Below are positions 25,433 through 34,640 of a DNA stretch of 64,000 bases, one piece after another. The DNA lies in assembly GCA_016788045.1 (NCBI GenBank), contig JAEUTG010000031.1, positions 17,415-81,414 of the forward strand. The letters are read 5' to 3'. A model generated the notes under the pieces. It ran no database searches. It was not told where the DNA came from and was given only the letters and a program-made list of their open reading frames with translations. Position 1 is the stretch's first letter; every line of letters begins with the position of its first letter. Both the position numbers and the translations under genes were made by a program. The stretch is from Bacteroidales bacterium (GTDB taxonomy: Bacteria > Bacteroidota > Bacteroidia > Bacteroidales > Lentimicrobiaceae).

Positions 25433-28400
25433 GTGAAGAAACTGCTGATTGTTATAGTGTTACTTATTGCCACGGCCCGCATCTCCTGCAGCCAGTCGCT
25501 CAGGGTAACACGGTTTGCTGAAGAGGAGGGCCTGCCATCATCGCTCATCAAGTCGGTGGTGCGCGATGGCAACGGCATTCTCTGGGCAGCTTCTGACGAC
25601 GGACTGATTCGGTTTGATGGCTTTGAGTTTAAATTATTCAGCCATGAACTGCCCGACAACTACGTGAAATCTCTCTGTCTTACCGGCGATGGTGGAATCC
25701 TGGTTTCAACCGATATGGGCGTTTCGTTGGTCACCGATGTTTCTGGTGTTACTTCCTTCAGAACCATTGCAAGGGGAGCCTTAAAGCAAACGGATACAGC
25801 AATGTGGTATCCTAAAATGTTCTTTCAGGATCAGCAAAAACGGATATGGTTGTCTGACAATCATAAGTTATACAGGTTCAATGGCCGCAATTTCAGGGCC
25901 TATGCACTGGGTCCGGAAGTAGCTACCAATGATTATAACCGCTCATTTTCATTTGCTGACGATGGGAATGGCCGCCTGTTTGCTTTTGCCGAAACAGGGG
26001 TGACCTTTATCTACAATGAGAAGAATGATACATTCAGCCCTGTTAAGGGTTTACCCCGACTACAAGGGATTCATGCGGCTTACAACATTTCTCCGGGAAT
26101 CATCCTTGTGGCCACCAGAGATGGCGTTTTTGAGCTGAAAACAGCAGAAATATTCACAAATCCCGGCCTCAGAAAAATCAGTGACCTGGGTGTTTCGTAC
26201 TTTGCAAGGAACAAAAAGGGCCATGTGTTTGCCGGAACCTGGACCAATGGTTTGTTCAGGCTTAAAACCGGTTTGAACGGATTGGTTCAGTTCGGCCAGG
26301 TTCAGCAATATGCCGAAAAGGATGTTAATCAGATTTATATAGATAGCGAAAACAACCTATGGATTGCCTCTGATACCGGTATTTTCCTTCTGCAGGAGTC
26401 ACTGTTCGGAAGCCCGTTTTCGGGCCTCACCGACTCTTATATTCAATGTCTGTCGCAGGGCAATAACAGAGAAGTCTATTTTACCGACGGGGCTTCGGTT
26501 TTCATTTCAATCGACTCATCAGGGCTCGCAGCCAAAGAGCTTTTCAGGACTACATCTTTCGTTCTGCAGGTGATTCCTGTAAAAGAGGGCTTCTGGCTGG
26601 CAGATGCGGCAGGCAATATCATGCTGGTGTCTCCCTCCGGAAAGCTGCTGCGTAAGTTTGACTTCAGCAGTTCCGGCAAGGCAATTTTTAAAATGATCCT
26701 TGACGGGCAGGGGAACCTTTGGGCCTGCCAGGATATGAACCAGCAGCTGATCTGCATCCTGCCTGATTTAACGAGCAGATTGTATGGTGAGGCAGAAGGC
26801 CTTGCATCCAGAATTATTTCACTCTCGGTAAATTCATCAGGCGAGTTGTTTGCCGGAGGAATGACAGACAATGCATTTCTGCTCATGTATAACCGTTTCA
26901 TCGATAAATTTATAAACCTGAGCGAACGCGTTGATTTTGAAAGAAATATTGATATCAATGTCAATGATATCGCGTGTGTACCCGGGAGTACTGATCTCTA
27001 TCTGGGCACTTCATTCGGATTGATAAGACTTAAAGGCGGGATGTATTCCAGGGTGAACCTTGGTGAATTTACCGGCAATTCAATCAAAGCGATCGCCATT
27101 GATTCACTGGGATATGTCTGGTTTGCCAACAACCAGGGCTTGCACCGTTACCGGAACGGAGATCTGATGTCGTTCAACGAACGTATGGGTCTGCCTTCCA
27201 AGAATGTGGCTTACCGCGGATTGATGGTTGACGGCCGCAACCGCTTGTGGGTAGGGACCCTCTCCGGGATTGCCGTTTCAGCCCCGCTGAAGTTGCCTTC
27301 CCGCACCCTTTCGCCGAACATACGCTATTTTGCCGTGAACAACAATCAACTGGCCTATAAACAGGGACAGTTAATCAGCATTAACAACAAGAGTTTTCTC
27401 AACCTTCAGCTGGCTTCACCGGAATTCCCGGCCAAATACATCACCTATGAGCGCCTGATCGAAGGACTGGATTCAGCATGGATACCGCTTCCTTCCGACG
27501 GAAGAATCTCCCTGGGCGGGATTGAACCGGGAGAGTACAGAATTTACGTGAGGGCCCGGCAAGCAGGAAATTATATCCATAGCATTCCTTTCAAAGGTGT
27601 TATTGAGATCACCCGCATCTGGTACGAACGCTGGTGGGTGGTTTCCCTGATGCTATTGACACTTTTTATGGTGTTCCGCATCGGGCTCAGACGGCATTCA
27701 AGAAAGCTGCGGTCTGACAACGAGAAGCTGGAAGAGATCATCAGACAAAGAACCGCTGAAATCGTTCATCAGCGCGACCAGATTGAAGAGCAGAACTCCA
27801 GGATTCTTCAGAAAAATGAAGACCTGAGCCACAAGAACCTTGAACTGGAGCAGGCCAAATCGCAGGCTGAGGCTGCGAGCATTGCCAAATCTCAGTTCCT
27901 CTCGGTAATGAGCCATGAAATCCGCACTCCGATGAATGCGGTGATTGGGGCTACCAACCTGCTGATGCGTGATAACCCGCGCCCTGATCAGCTCGAAGAC
28001 CTTAAGATTCTGAAATTCTCTGCAGATAACCTCCTGGGAATCATCAACGACATCCTTGACCTGAATAAAATAGAAGCAGGAAAACTGGTTATCGAATCCA
28101 TAGATTTTAACCTTAAAAATCTTGCTGAGGGGGTGTATGCTTCCATGCTGCACAAAGCGAAAGAAAAAAAGATTGACTTCAGGTTTGAGTACGATCCCCG
28201 GCTTCCGCTGTTCATCCTGAGCGATCCTTTGCGCATCGCCCAGATACTCAACAATCTGGTAAGTAACGCAATAAAATTTACTGAAAAAGGAGGGGTGCTG
28301 CTGGAAGTTCTCCTCTCCGGGAAACAGGAAGAGATGCTCGACATTGAGTTCAGGGTTTCAGACACCGGGATAGGCATTGAGGCAGAGATGTTTGACGAGA

Positions 28401-29002
28401 TTTTTGCAGCGTTTACCCAGGCCTCTTCTGATACATCACGCAAGTTCGGCGGGACCGGACTGGGCCTTGCCATCACTTCCCGTTTGCTCGAAATGCTGGG
28501 AAGCACGATCAGGCTGCAAAGCGAACCTGGCGAAGGGTCAACCTTCTCTTTTGTGCTGCATGTAAGTGAAAGTCTGCGGAATCAGGCTGAGCCGGCTGAC
28601 AGGGATTCTTCTGCAGGAAGCGGCCGGAAGTTTGAAGGTCAGCACATCCTGCTGGTTGAAGACAATAAAATCAATGCCATTATTGCCCGTAAGTTCATGG
28701 AGGAGTGGAACCTGAAAGTGGATGTTGCGTTTGACGGACTCCAGGCCATCGGGAAACTTGATCAGGGGAACTATCACCTGATCCTGATGGATCTGCAGAT
28801 GCCCGGGATGGATGGTTATAAAACGACCTCCATCATCCGTAGCCGGGGAGCCGAACCTTTCCTTTCGATACCGGTGATCGCGCTTACTGCTTCCTCAAAG
28901 GCCGAGGTTCAGGAGAAGATCAGCCAGGCCGGGATGAACGATTATGTATCAAAGCCCTTCGATCCCGAAGAGCTTCATTCAAAACTCTCGGCTTATCTGT
29001 GA
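25433..29002 (+). CDS. Hybrid two-component sensor kinase with beta-propeller sensor
   Basis: A 1189-residue protein with a GTG start. Order of domains: signal peptide (1-20); two seven-bladed Reg_prop beta-propellers (about 22-620) with repeated GLWxGT/IWxAS-like blades; a Y_Y_Y domain (640-720); one membrane helix (about 735-757); a coiled coil; HisKA with MSHEIRTP (H828); HATPase with the N-box NLVSNAIKF, DTGIGI and GGTGLGL; and a receiver domain with LVEDN and the phospho-acceptor D1120 in LMDLQMPG. The architecture resembles SusR/HTCS sensors of Bacteroidota, but there is no AraC DNA-binding domain, so it must signal to a separate partner. It is convergent with the NtrC-like gene. Confidence 0.92.
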   Translation: MKKLLIVIVLLIATARISCSQSLRVTRFAEEEGLPSSLIKSVVRDGNGILWAASDDGLIRFDGFEFKLFSHELPDNYVKSLCLTGDGGILVSTDMGVSLVTDVSGVTSFRTIARGALKQTDTAMWYPKMFFQDQQKRIWLSDNHKLYRFNGRNFRAYALGPEVATNDYNRSFSFADDGNGRLFAFAETGVTFIYNEKNDTFSPVKGLPRLQGIHAAYNISPGIILVATRDGVFELKTAEIFTNPGLRKISDLGVSYFARNKKGHVFAGTWTNGLFRLKTGLNGLVQFGQVQQYAEKDVNQIYIDSENNLWIASDTGIFLLQESLFGSPFSGLTDSYIQCLSQGNNREVYFTDGASVFISIDSSGLAAKELFRTTSFVLQVIPVKEGFWLADAAGNIMLVSPSGKLLRKFDFSSSGKAIFKMILDGQGNLWACQDMNQQLICILPDLTSRLYGEAEGLASRIISLSVNSSGELFAGGMTDNAFLLMYNRFIDKFINLSERVDFERNIDINVNDIACVPGSTDLYLGTSFGLIRLKGGMYSRVNLGEFTGNSIKAIAIDSLGYVWFANNQGLHRYRNGDLMSFNERMGLPSKNVAYRGLMVDGRNRLWVGTLSGIAVSAPLKLPSRTLSPNIRYFAVNNNQLAYKQGQLISINNKSFLNLQLASPEFPAKYITYERLIEGLDSAWIPLPSDGRISLGGIEPGEYRIYVRARQAGNYIHSIPFKGVIEITRIWYERWWVVSLMLLTLFMVFRIGLRRHSRKLRSDNEKLEEIIRQRTAEIVHQRDQIEEQNSRILQKNEDLSHKNLELEQAKSQAEAASIAKSQFLSVMSHEIRTPMNAVIGATNLLMRDNPRPDQLEDLKILKFSADNLLGIINDILDLNKIEAGKLVIESIDFNLKNLAEGVYASMLHKAKEKKIDFRFEYDPRLPLFILSDPLRIAQILNNLVSNAIKFTEKGGVLLEVLLSGKQEEMLDIEFRVSDTGIGIEAEMFDEIFAAFTQASSDTSRKFGGTGLGLAITSRLLEMLGSTIRLQSEPGEGSTFSFVLHVSESLRNQAEPADRDSSAGSGRKFEGQHILLVEDNKINAIIARKFMEEWNLKVDVAFDGLQAIGKLDQGNYHLILMDLQMPGMDGYKTTSIIRSRGAEPFLSIPVIALTASSKAEVQEKISQAGMNDYVSKPFDPEELHSKLSAYL

Positions 29003-29006
29003 GCCG

Positions 29007-30170
29007 CTATTTCTTCAGCGGCTGGGCATAACGTCTGATGTCGTCGGCAGTGATGGATAAATCACACATGATCGCCAGACGTTCAACCACGTTCCTCAAT
29101 TCCCGGATGTTTCCGGTCCAGTTGAGCTCCCTGAGTTCCAGAAGCGCTTCATCAGTAAACTGAAGCACAGGTTTTCCGCTGTTTTCGCAGATCTGACTGA
29201 TGAAGTGGTTGGCCAGCAAGGGAATATCGTCGCGACGTTCGTTGAGCGATGGAACATGGATGAGGATGACACTCAGGCGATGGTAAAGGTCTTCCCTGAA
29301 GTTCTTCTGTTCAATTTCATCGCGGAGATTCTTGTTGGTGGCTGCGATCACCCTTACGTCGACCGGAATTTCTTTTTCACCACCAACACGCATGATTTTG
29401 TTCTCCTGAAGTGCCCGCAACACTTTAGCCTGTGCAGAGAGACTCATATCCCCGATTTCATCCAGAAACAGTGTGCCGCCGCTTGCCTGCTCAAAATCGC
29501 CTTTACGTTGCTTGATGGCCGAGGTAAATGATCCCTTTTCGTGCCCGAACAATACACTCTCGATGAGTTCTCCGGGAATTGCTGCACAGTTAACCTCAAT
29601 GAACGGCCCTTCTGAACGGTTGCTGAGCTCGTGCAGCCACCGGGCAACCAGTTCCTTGCCTGTTCCGTTACCTCCGGTTATCAGCACCCGTGCATCGGTA
29701 GGAGCAACCCGGTCGATCATCTGCCTGATGTGCTGTATGGGCTCCGATTCCCCGATCATTTCGTAGGTTCTGCTCACTTTACGCTTCAGGGCGCGGGTTT
29801 CCTTCACCAGACTTCCCTTTTCCATGGCATTTCTGACCGTGATGAGCAGACGGTTAAGGTCGAGGGGCTTGGAAATGTAATCGTACGCACCCCGTTTGAT
29901 GGCATCTACCGCTGTGTCAATGTTACCATGTCCAGAGATCATTACCACAGGCGTGTCGCTGATCAGCAGGAGTTTGTCCAGTACTTCAATACCGTCCATC
30001 TGAGGCATCTTGATGTCGCAAAGGATCACATCAAATTTCTCTTTGACGGCAATCTCCAGTGCACTGATCCCATCAGGTGCTTCATCTATCTGATAGCCCT
30101 CGTATTCGAGAATCTCCCTCAAGGTGTTCCGGATACTTCTTTCATCGTCAATAACCAATAGTCTCGCCAT
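29007..30170 (-). CDS. NtrC-type sigma-54 response regulator lacking a DNA-binding domain
   Basis: A 387-residue regulator from ATG 30170. Residues 1-120 are a receiver domain (DDE start, phospho-acceptor D52 in LCDIKMPQMDG, Lys in ISKPLD). Residues 140-370 are a sigma-54 AAA+ domain: Walker A GGNGTGKE, FGHEKGSFTSA, Walker B GGTLFLDEIGD, the arginine-containing HRLSVI, and LNWTGNIRELRN. The loop that contacts sigma-54, usually GAFTGA, reads GSFTSA. The protein ends about 15 residues after the AAA+ lid and has no Fis-type helix-turn-helix. It could act from solution or as a non-specific activator. Confidence 0.9.
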   Translation of the reverse strand: MARLLVIDDERSIRNTLREILEYEGYQIDEAPDGISALEIAVKEKFDVILCDIKMPQMDGIEVLDKLLLISDTPVVMISGHGNIDTAVDAIKRGAYDYISKPLDLNRLLITVRNAMEKGSLVKETRALKRKVSRTYEMIGESEPIQHIRQMIDRVAPTDARVLITGGNGTGKELVARWLHELSNRSEGPFIEVNCAAIPGELIESVLFGHEKGSFTSAIKQRKGDFEQASGGTLFLDEIGDMSLSAQAKVLRALQENKIMRVGGEKEIPVDVRVIAATNKNLRDEIEQKNFREDLYHRLSVILIHVPSLNERRDDIPLLANHFISQICENSGKPVLQFTDEALLELRELNWTGNIRELRNVVERLAIMCDLSITADDIRRYAQPLKK

Positions 30171-30238
30171 ATTCGTCGGGGTTAAATGCCAGGGAATCAA
30201 TCAATCTGTACTGTAAATGTCATGTGGGGTTACGCGGG

Positions 30239-31648
30239 TCAGGCTTTGTAAAACAACCATTTCCACATCTCGCCCCAGGTAACCTTTTTCCCGTACATCA
30301 GGATCCCGGTCCGGTAAACCCTGCCTGCCAGCCAAACAGCACCGATAAAGGTCACTGTAAGCAATCCCATGGAAAGCGCCAGCTGCCAGTAAGGAACACC
30401 AAAAGGAATGCGCACCATCATGATGATGGGCGAAGTAAAAGGTATGATGGAGAACCAGAAGGCAACCGGCCCTTCAGGATTGTTGATCACAAACTGTGCC
30501 ATCACAATGGCGAGGATCAGGGGGATGGTTACCGGCATCATAAACTGCTGGGTGTCTGTTTCATTGTCAACTGCGGCCCCGATGGCGGCGAAAAATGCTC
30601 CGTAGAGCAGGTAGCCGGCGAGGAAATAGAAAATAAAGGAAAAGATCATGATTCCGTAATTGATGGATCCCAGGGCTTCCGAAATAACGGACATTCCGGA
30701 GCTGCTTACTGCTTCAGCTTCTTCGGTAACGGCCGATGCCTCAGCCGGTATCCTGGTGCCCGGGCTGAATACTTCGGTGGGACTCTTTTTTTCTACAGAC
30801 CCTGGCATAATGGTTTGAAAAACAGTAACTATTGTGAGTGTCAGAACTACCCAAAGCAGAAATTGGGTGAGTCCGACCAGTGCAACGCCGACAATTTTTC
30901 CCATCATCAGCTGAAAAGGCTTTACCGATGAAACAATCACCTCCACAATACGGCTGACTTTTTCTTCGATCACCCCGCGCATTACCTGCGCTCCGAAAAG
31001 AAAAATAAAGAAGTAAATAAGTATTCCGGCAAACATTCCAACACCCATACTGACTTCGGTGTAGCTTTTGGCCTCTTTGCCCTCTTCCCCCATCTGAATG
31101 GAAGTGAGGCTGATGTTGGTTTTGATGTTTTTCAGAATTTCTTCACTGATCAGGGATTCCTTGCTGATGGAATCGTTGCCGAAGGATTTGTACTCAGGAT
31201 TCACCTTTCTGATCTCTTTCAGGATCTCAGCGCCGAGTTTCTGATTCTCAACCTCTTTGGCCATCACAGTTTTGATGTATCCCTTCAGGTCGATGCTCAC
31301 CTGCTTTTCAGAATAGATCACTGCGGCTGAAGGTACCGTGGCAGATGGTTTCGGGATATAGAGCAGGGCATAACCCTTTTTTGTTGTAAGGTTTTCCTTG
31401 GCTGTTTCCAGATCTTCAACCACGTATTCAAAATTGAACCTTGAAGAGTTTTCGAATTTGTTCATAAACCAGCCGGTCTCATCAAGCACATCAATCTTTT
31501 TCATCTCATCCGACATCTGGGCCAGGTACACCGGAACGATGAAGAGGCCCGCCATCAGCAGGGGGCCAAGGATGGTCATCACGATGAAGGATTTTTTCTG
31601 TACCCTTGAAAGGTATTCACGTTTGATTACCAGGAATATTTTGTTCAT
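30239..31648 (-). CDS. ABC transporter permease (NatB / ABC2_membrane_3 type)
   Basis: A 469-residue membrane protein: one N-terminal membrane segment (residues ~22-42), a large extracytoplasmic domain (~50-225), then five to six membrane segments in the C-terminal half. This is the layout of NatB-like ABC-2 exporter permeases. Its start overlaps the stop of the ATPase gene upstream by four bases, so both halves are made together. The substrate (sodium, drug or other) is not readable. Confidence 0.87.
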   Translation of the reverse strand: MNKIFLVIKREYLSRVQKKSFIVMTILGPLLMAGLFIVPVYLAQMSDEMKKIDVLDETGWFMNKFENSSRFNFEYVVEDLETAKENLTTKKGYALLYIPKPSATVPSAAVIYSEKQVSIDLKGYIKTVMAKEVENQKLGAEILKEIRKVNPEYKSFGNDSISKESLISEEILKNIKTNISLTSIQMGEEGKEAKSYTEVSMGVGMFAGILIYFFIFLFGAQVMRGVIEEKVSRIVEVIVSSVKPFQLMMGKIVGVALVGLTQFLLWVVLTLTIVTVFQTIMPGSVEKKSPTEVFSPGTRIPAEASAVTEEAEAVSSSGMSVISEALGSINYGIMIFSFIFYFLAGYLLYGAFFAAIGAAVDNETDTQQFMMPVTIPLILAIVMAQFVINNPEGPVAFWFSIIPFTSPIIMMVRIPFGVPYWQLALSMGLLTVTFIGAVWLAGRVYRTGILMYGKKVTWGEMWKWLFYKA

Positions 31649-32598
31649 AGCAGGGCGTTTTGGCTGTTGGTTGAATCAGAAGTGGCTTTGTTGACAGTCT
31701 CGATAAAGATGTCGTTCATGGTGGGGATAATCTCAACAAAGGAGTGCAGTGCAATGTGCGGCAGAAGGGCTGAGATCAGTTCATTCTGGCTCACACCGGC
31801 CGGCAGGCGCACCGTGGCTTTGGTAAGGTCATCATCCTGCTGCTCATCGAGAAGCTCATACGATGCAGGAAGTATCGCCCTGAGCGGACCGGTGTACTGA
31901 TTGTATTCTATGGCGAAGGTGTTGGTTTTGTAAGTTTTCCTGATTGCCTTTACACTTCCTTCAAGGATTTTGTGCGATTTGTTGATAAGGGCAATGTTGT
32001 CGCAGAGCTCTTCCACAGAAGCCATGTTGTGGGTTGAGAAGATGATGGTAGCCCCGTTTTTTCTCAGGTTCAGAATCTCTTCTTTTAACAGGTTAACATT
32101 GATGGGGTCGAAACCACTGAAAGGTTCGTCAAAAATCAGCAGTGAAGGATCGTGGATGATGGTTACAATAAACTGAACCTTCTGCTGCATACCTTTCGAG
32201 AGTTCCTCCACTTTTTTGTTCCACCATGCCTGTATTTCAAACTTTTCGAACCAGAACCTGAGCTTTTTCAGGGCATCCTGACGGCTGACACCCTTGAGCT
32301 GTGCAAGGTAAAGGGCCTGTTCGCCGACTTTCATTTTTTTATAGAGTCCGCGTTCTTCGGGCAGGTAGCCAATCATCTCCGTATGGCGGGGATTGAGTTT
32401 TTCGCCGTTGAAAAACAGTTCACCTTCATCGGGGCCGGTTATCTGGTTGATAATGCGGATCAACGAGGTTTTTCCGGCGCCGTTGGGCCCCAGCAGACCG
32501 AAAATACTCTGCCTGGGTACCTCGATACTGACACCCGATAAGGCAGTGTGATGCGCATACCTTTTGGTGATGTTCTGTGCTGAAAAGTAGGATTCCAT
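31645..32598 (-). CDS. ABC transporter ATP-binding protein (NatA type)
   Basis: A 317-residue ATPase: Walker A GPNGAGKT (about 37-44), Q-loop region GYLPEERGLY, signature LSKGMQQK, Walker B LLIFDEP and switch His in STHNM. The EERGLY segment and C-terminal ~90-residue extension (DUF4162-like) are typical of NatA-type exporters. Four-base overlap with the permease gene. Confidence 0.92.
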   Translation of the reverse strand: MESYFSAQNITKRYAHHTALSGVSIEVPRQSIFGLLGPNGAGKTSLIRIINQITGPDEGELFFNGEKLNPRHTEMIGYLPEERGLYKKMKVGEQALYLAQLKGVSRQDALKKLRFWFEKFEIQAWWNKKVEELSKGMQQKVQFIVTIIHDPSLLIFDEPFSGFDPINVNLLKEEILNLRKNGATIIFSTHNMASVEELCDNIALINKSHKILEGSVKAIRKTYKTNTFAIEYNQYTGPLRAILPASYELLDEQQDDDLTKATVRLPAGVSQNELISALLPHIALHSFVEIIPTMNDIFIETVNKATSDSTNSQNALL

Positions 32599-32621
32599 TG
32601 CTGAAGTTTATGATTTGTGTG

Positions 32622-32659
32622 AAAAAAACAAGGATGATCCACTATTGGTAGTATCATCC
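32622..32659 (-). terminator. Terminator of the grpE-dnaJ operon
   Basis: On the minus strand GGATGAT pairs with ATCATCC, with an inner ACTA/TAGT stem and a two-base bulge, followed by TTG and seven T. It lies 29 bases after the dnaJ stop. Confidence 0.85.
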
Positions 32660-32687
32660 CCGCTGTTTCTTACAATTGTTTGCAAAA

Positions 32688-33836
32688 TTATTGAAAATAC
32701 TCTTTCATCCTGTCGAAGAACGATTTATCCTTTGCACCTGGATGGGGTTTGAAGTTGTCAGATTTCATGAGGTTTTCCATGATTTCCTGTTCCTGGCGGC
32801 TGAGGCTTCTGGGTGTCCACACGCTGACATTGATCAGCTGGTCGCCACGCCCATAACCATTGAGTGAAGGAACGCCCTTGCCCTTTAACCTCAGTACTTT
32901 ACCACCCTGTGTGCCAGGGTCGATTTTGATCCTGACTTTACCATCGATGGTAGGTACTTCAATGGAGGTTCCCAGGGCTGCTTCCGGGAAACTGATGTAG
33001 TGCTCATACAAAATGTTGGTTCCGTCGCGCACCAGTTCGGGATGCGGAATTTCTTCGATCTGTACGATCAGGTCTCCGGGTATCCCTCCGCGGGGTGCCA
33101 TGTTCCCTTTACCGCCAACGGAAAGCTGTATGCCTTCTGAAACACCGGCAGGAATATTGAGGCTGATAACTTCCTCACCCTTCATGGTCCCGCTGCCGCT
33201 GCAGGTATTGCACTTGTTGGTGATTGTTTGTCCCTCCCCGTTGCAGTAGGGGCAGGTTGAGGTAGTCTGCATCTGCCCAAGAAAGGTGCTGGTTACACGG
33301 GTAACCTGGCCGGTGCCGTGGCAATGAGTACAGGTTGAAAATGCCGATCCTCCGGCAGCCCCTGTACCATGACAGGTTGAACAGGCTACCAGTTTGCTGA
33401 CCTTTATTTTTTTCTCAACACCCCGGGCAATCTCTTCAAGACTAAGTTTGACTTTTACACGCAGGTTGGTGCCTTTGTTTACCCGGCGTCTGCTGCCTCC
33501 ACCGCCGAATCCGCTGAAGCCTCCACCGAAAGCACTGCCAAAAATGTCGCCGAACTGACTGAAGATGTCATCCATACTCATGCCACCCCCGTAACCGCCG
33601 CCTCCGCTGTTGCGGACTCCTTCGTGCCCGAACTGATCGTAACGCGAGCGTTTCTCCGGGTTACTCAGCACCTCATAAGCCTCGGCTGCTTCTTTAAAGT
33701 GATCTTCCGCGTCCTTGTTGCCGGGGTTCTTGTCTGGATGATACTTCAGGGCCATCTGACGGTATGCCTTTTTGATTTCGGCATCGCTGGCATTGCGCGT
33801 AACGCCCAGTATTTCGTAGTAATCTCTTTTAGTCAC
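32688..33836 (-). CDS. dnaJ: Chaperone DnaJ
   Basis: A 382-residue type I Hsp40 co-chaperone that stimulates the DnaK ATPase and presents unfolded clients. J-domain with HPD (residues 34-36), a Gly/Phe-rich linker (about 75-115), four zinc-binding repeats ([32 protein letters not shown]) and C-terminal substrate domains. Translation starts at GTG 33836. It lies 101 bases after grpE; dnaK is not in the window. Confidence 0.96.
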   Translation of the reverse strand: MTKRDYYEILGVTRNASDAEIKKAYRQMALKYHPDKNPGNKDAEDHFKEAAEAYEVLSNPEKRSRYDQFGHEGVRNSGGGGYGGGMSMDDIFSQFGDIFGSAFGGGFSGFGGGGSRRRVNKGTNLRVKVKLSLEEIARGVEKKIKVSKLVACSTCHGTGAAGGSAFSTCTHCHGTGQVTRVTSTFLGQMQTTSTCPYCNGEGQTITNKCNTCSGSGTMKGEEVISLNIPAGVSEGIQLSVGGKGNMAPRGGIPGDLIVQIEEIPHPELVRDGTNILYEHYISFPEAALGTSIEVPTIDGKVRIKIDPGTQGGKVLRLKGKGVPSLNGYGRGDQLINVSVWTPRSLSRQEQEIMENLMKSDNFKPHPGAKDKSFFDRMKEYFQ

Positions 33837-33937
33837 CTTGCTTGTTTTTGTGAACAGGACTTAAATAACTGCCTTCAGGGTTCTGATCATCAACAGATAA
33901 TTTATAATCTGAAAACTCCTGAACGAAAGGTTACCGG

Positions 33938-34534
33938 TCAGTTGCCAACCACTACCTTGGCAAACCTGATCACTTTGCCGTTGAGGGTATAACCTTTCTG
34001 GGTAACATCAATGATTTTGTTTTTCATCTCTTCCGACGGGGCAGGAACATTGGCAATTGCTTCATGAAAGTCGGTATCAAAGTTCAGGCCCATTGCTTCC
34101 GTTTCCTGGAGTCCCTTCTGGGTAAGTATATTCTTCATTTTGTTGTAAATCAATACAGTACCTTGCTTTACAGGGTCAATATCCTCTATATCCACCACTG
34201 AAGCAATGGCCCTTTCGAAGTCGTCGAGCAATGGAAGCAAACTGATGATCATCTCTTCCGATGCATTTTTGTGCAGATCGGCTTTTTCTTTGATCACCCG
34301 TTTCCGGTAATTGTCAAATTCAGAATAAAGACGGAGAAATTTATCGTTCAGTTCTTCATTTTTCTTATTCAGTGCGGCGATGACCTCTTCATGGCTGTTT
34401 TCCTGACAGGGCTGGCTGTCGTTGACTTCAGCGGTGTTTTCATTGGTTACGGTTTCCGCATCTGATTGTCCGGATACCGGTACTTCCTTCTCCGTTTCCT
34501 GTGGCTCGGGTTTGTTTTTTCGTTGCTTACTCAT
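33938..34534 (-). CDS. grpE: Nucleotide exchange factor GrpE
   Basis: Promotes ADP release from DnaK. From ATG 34534 the product has 198 residues: an acidic low-complexity N-terminus, a long coiled-coil helix (LNKKNEELNDKFLRLYSEFDNYRKRV) and the C-terminal beta domain with the family ending NGKVIRFAKVVVG. Upstream in-frame ATGs at 34555 and 34591 exist; the two nearest the coding-like sequence are 34534 and 34552-34555, and the exact start is not certain. Confidence 0.93.
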   Translation of the reverse strand: MSKQRKNKPEPQETEKEVPVSGQSDAETVTNENTAEVNDSQPCQENSHEEVIAALNKKNEELNDKFLRLYSEFDNYRKRVIKEKADLHKNASEEMIISLLPLLDDFERAIASVVDIEDIDPVKQGTVLIYNKMKNILTQKGLQETEAMGLNFDTDFHEAIANVPAPSEEMKNKIIDVTQKGYTLNGKVIRFAKVVVGN

Positions 34535-34640
34535 TTTATCAAAAAATTTCATCATAAATATCTGCAAAAAGCAATCAGCCCTGCCCAGCAAATATTCTGC
34601 CAGTCATGGTCTAAGCGTCAAAATGTCAGTAGAAATCCGG

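Noticed and set aside
29003..29006. Hybrid sensor and NtrC-like gene as a two-component operon
   Set aside because: They are convergent, only four bases apart at their 3' ends, so they are not co-transcribed; a functional link remains unproven.
30224..30931. A 235-codon plus-strand frame
   Set aside because: Opposite the ABC permease gene; composition (His, Asn, Gly rich) is typical of a shadow frame.
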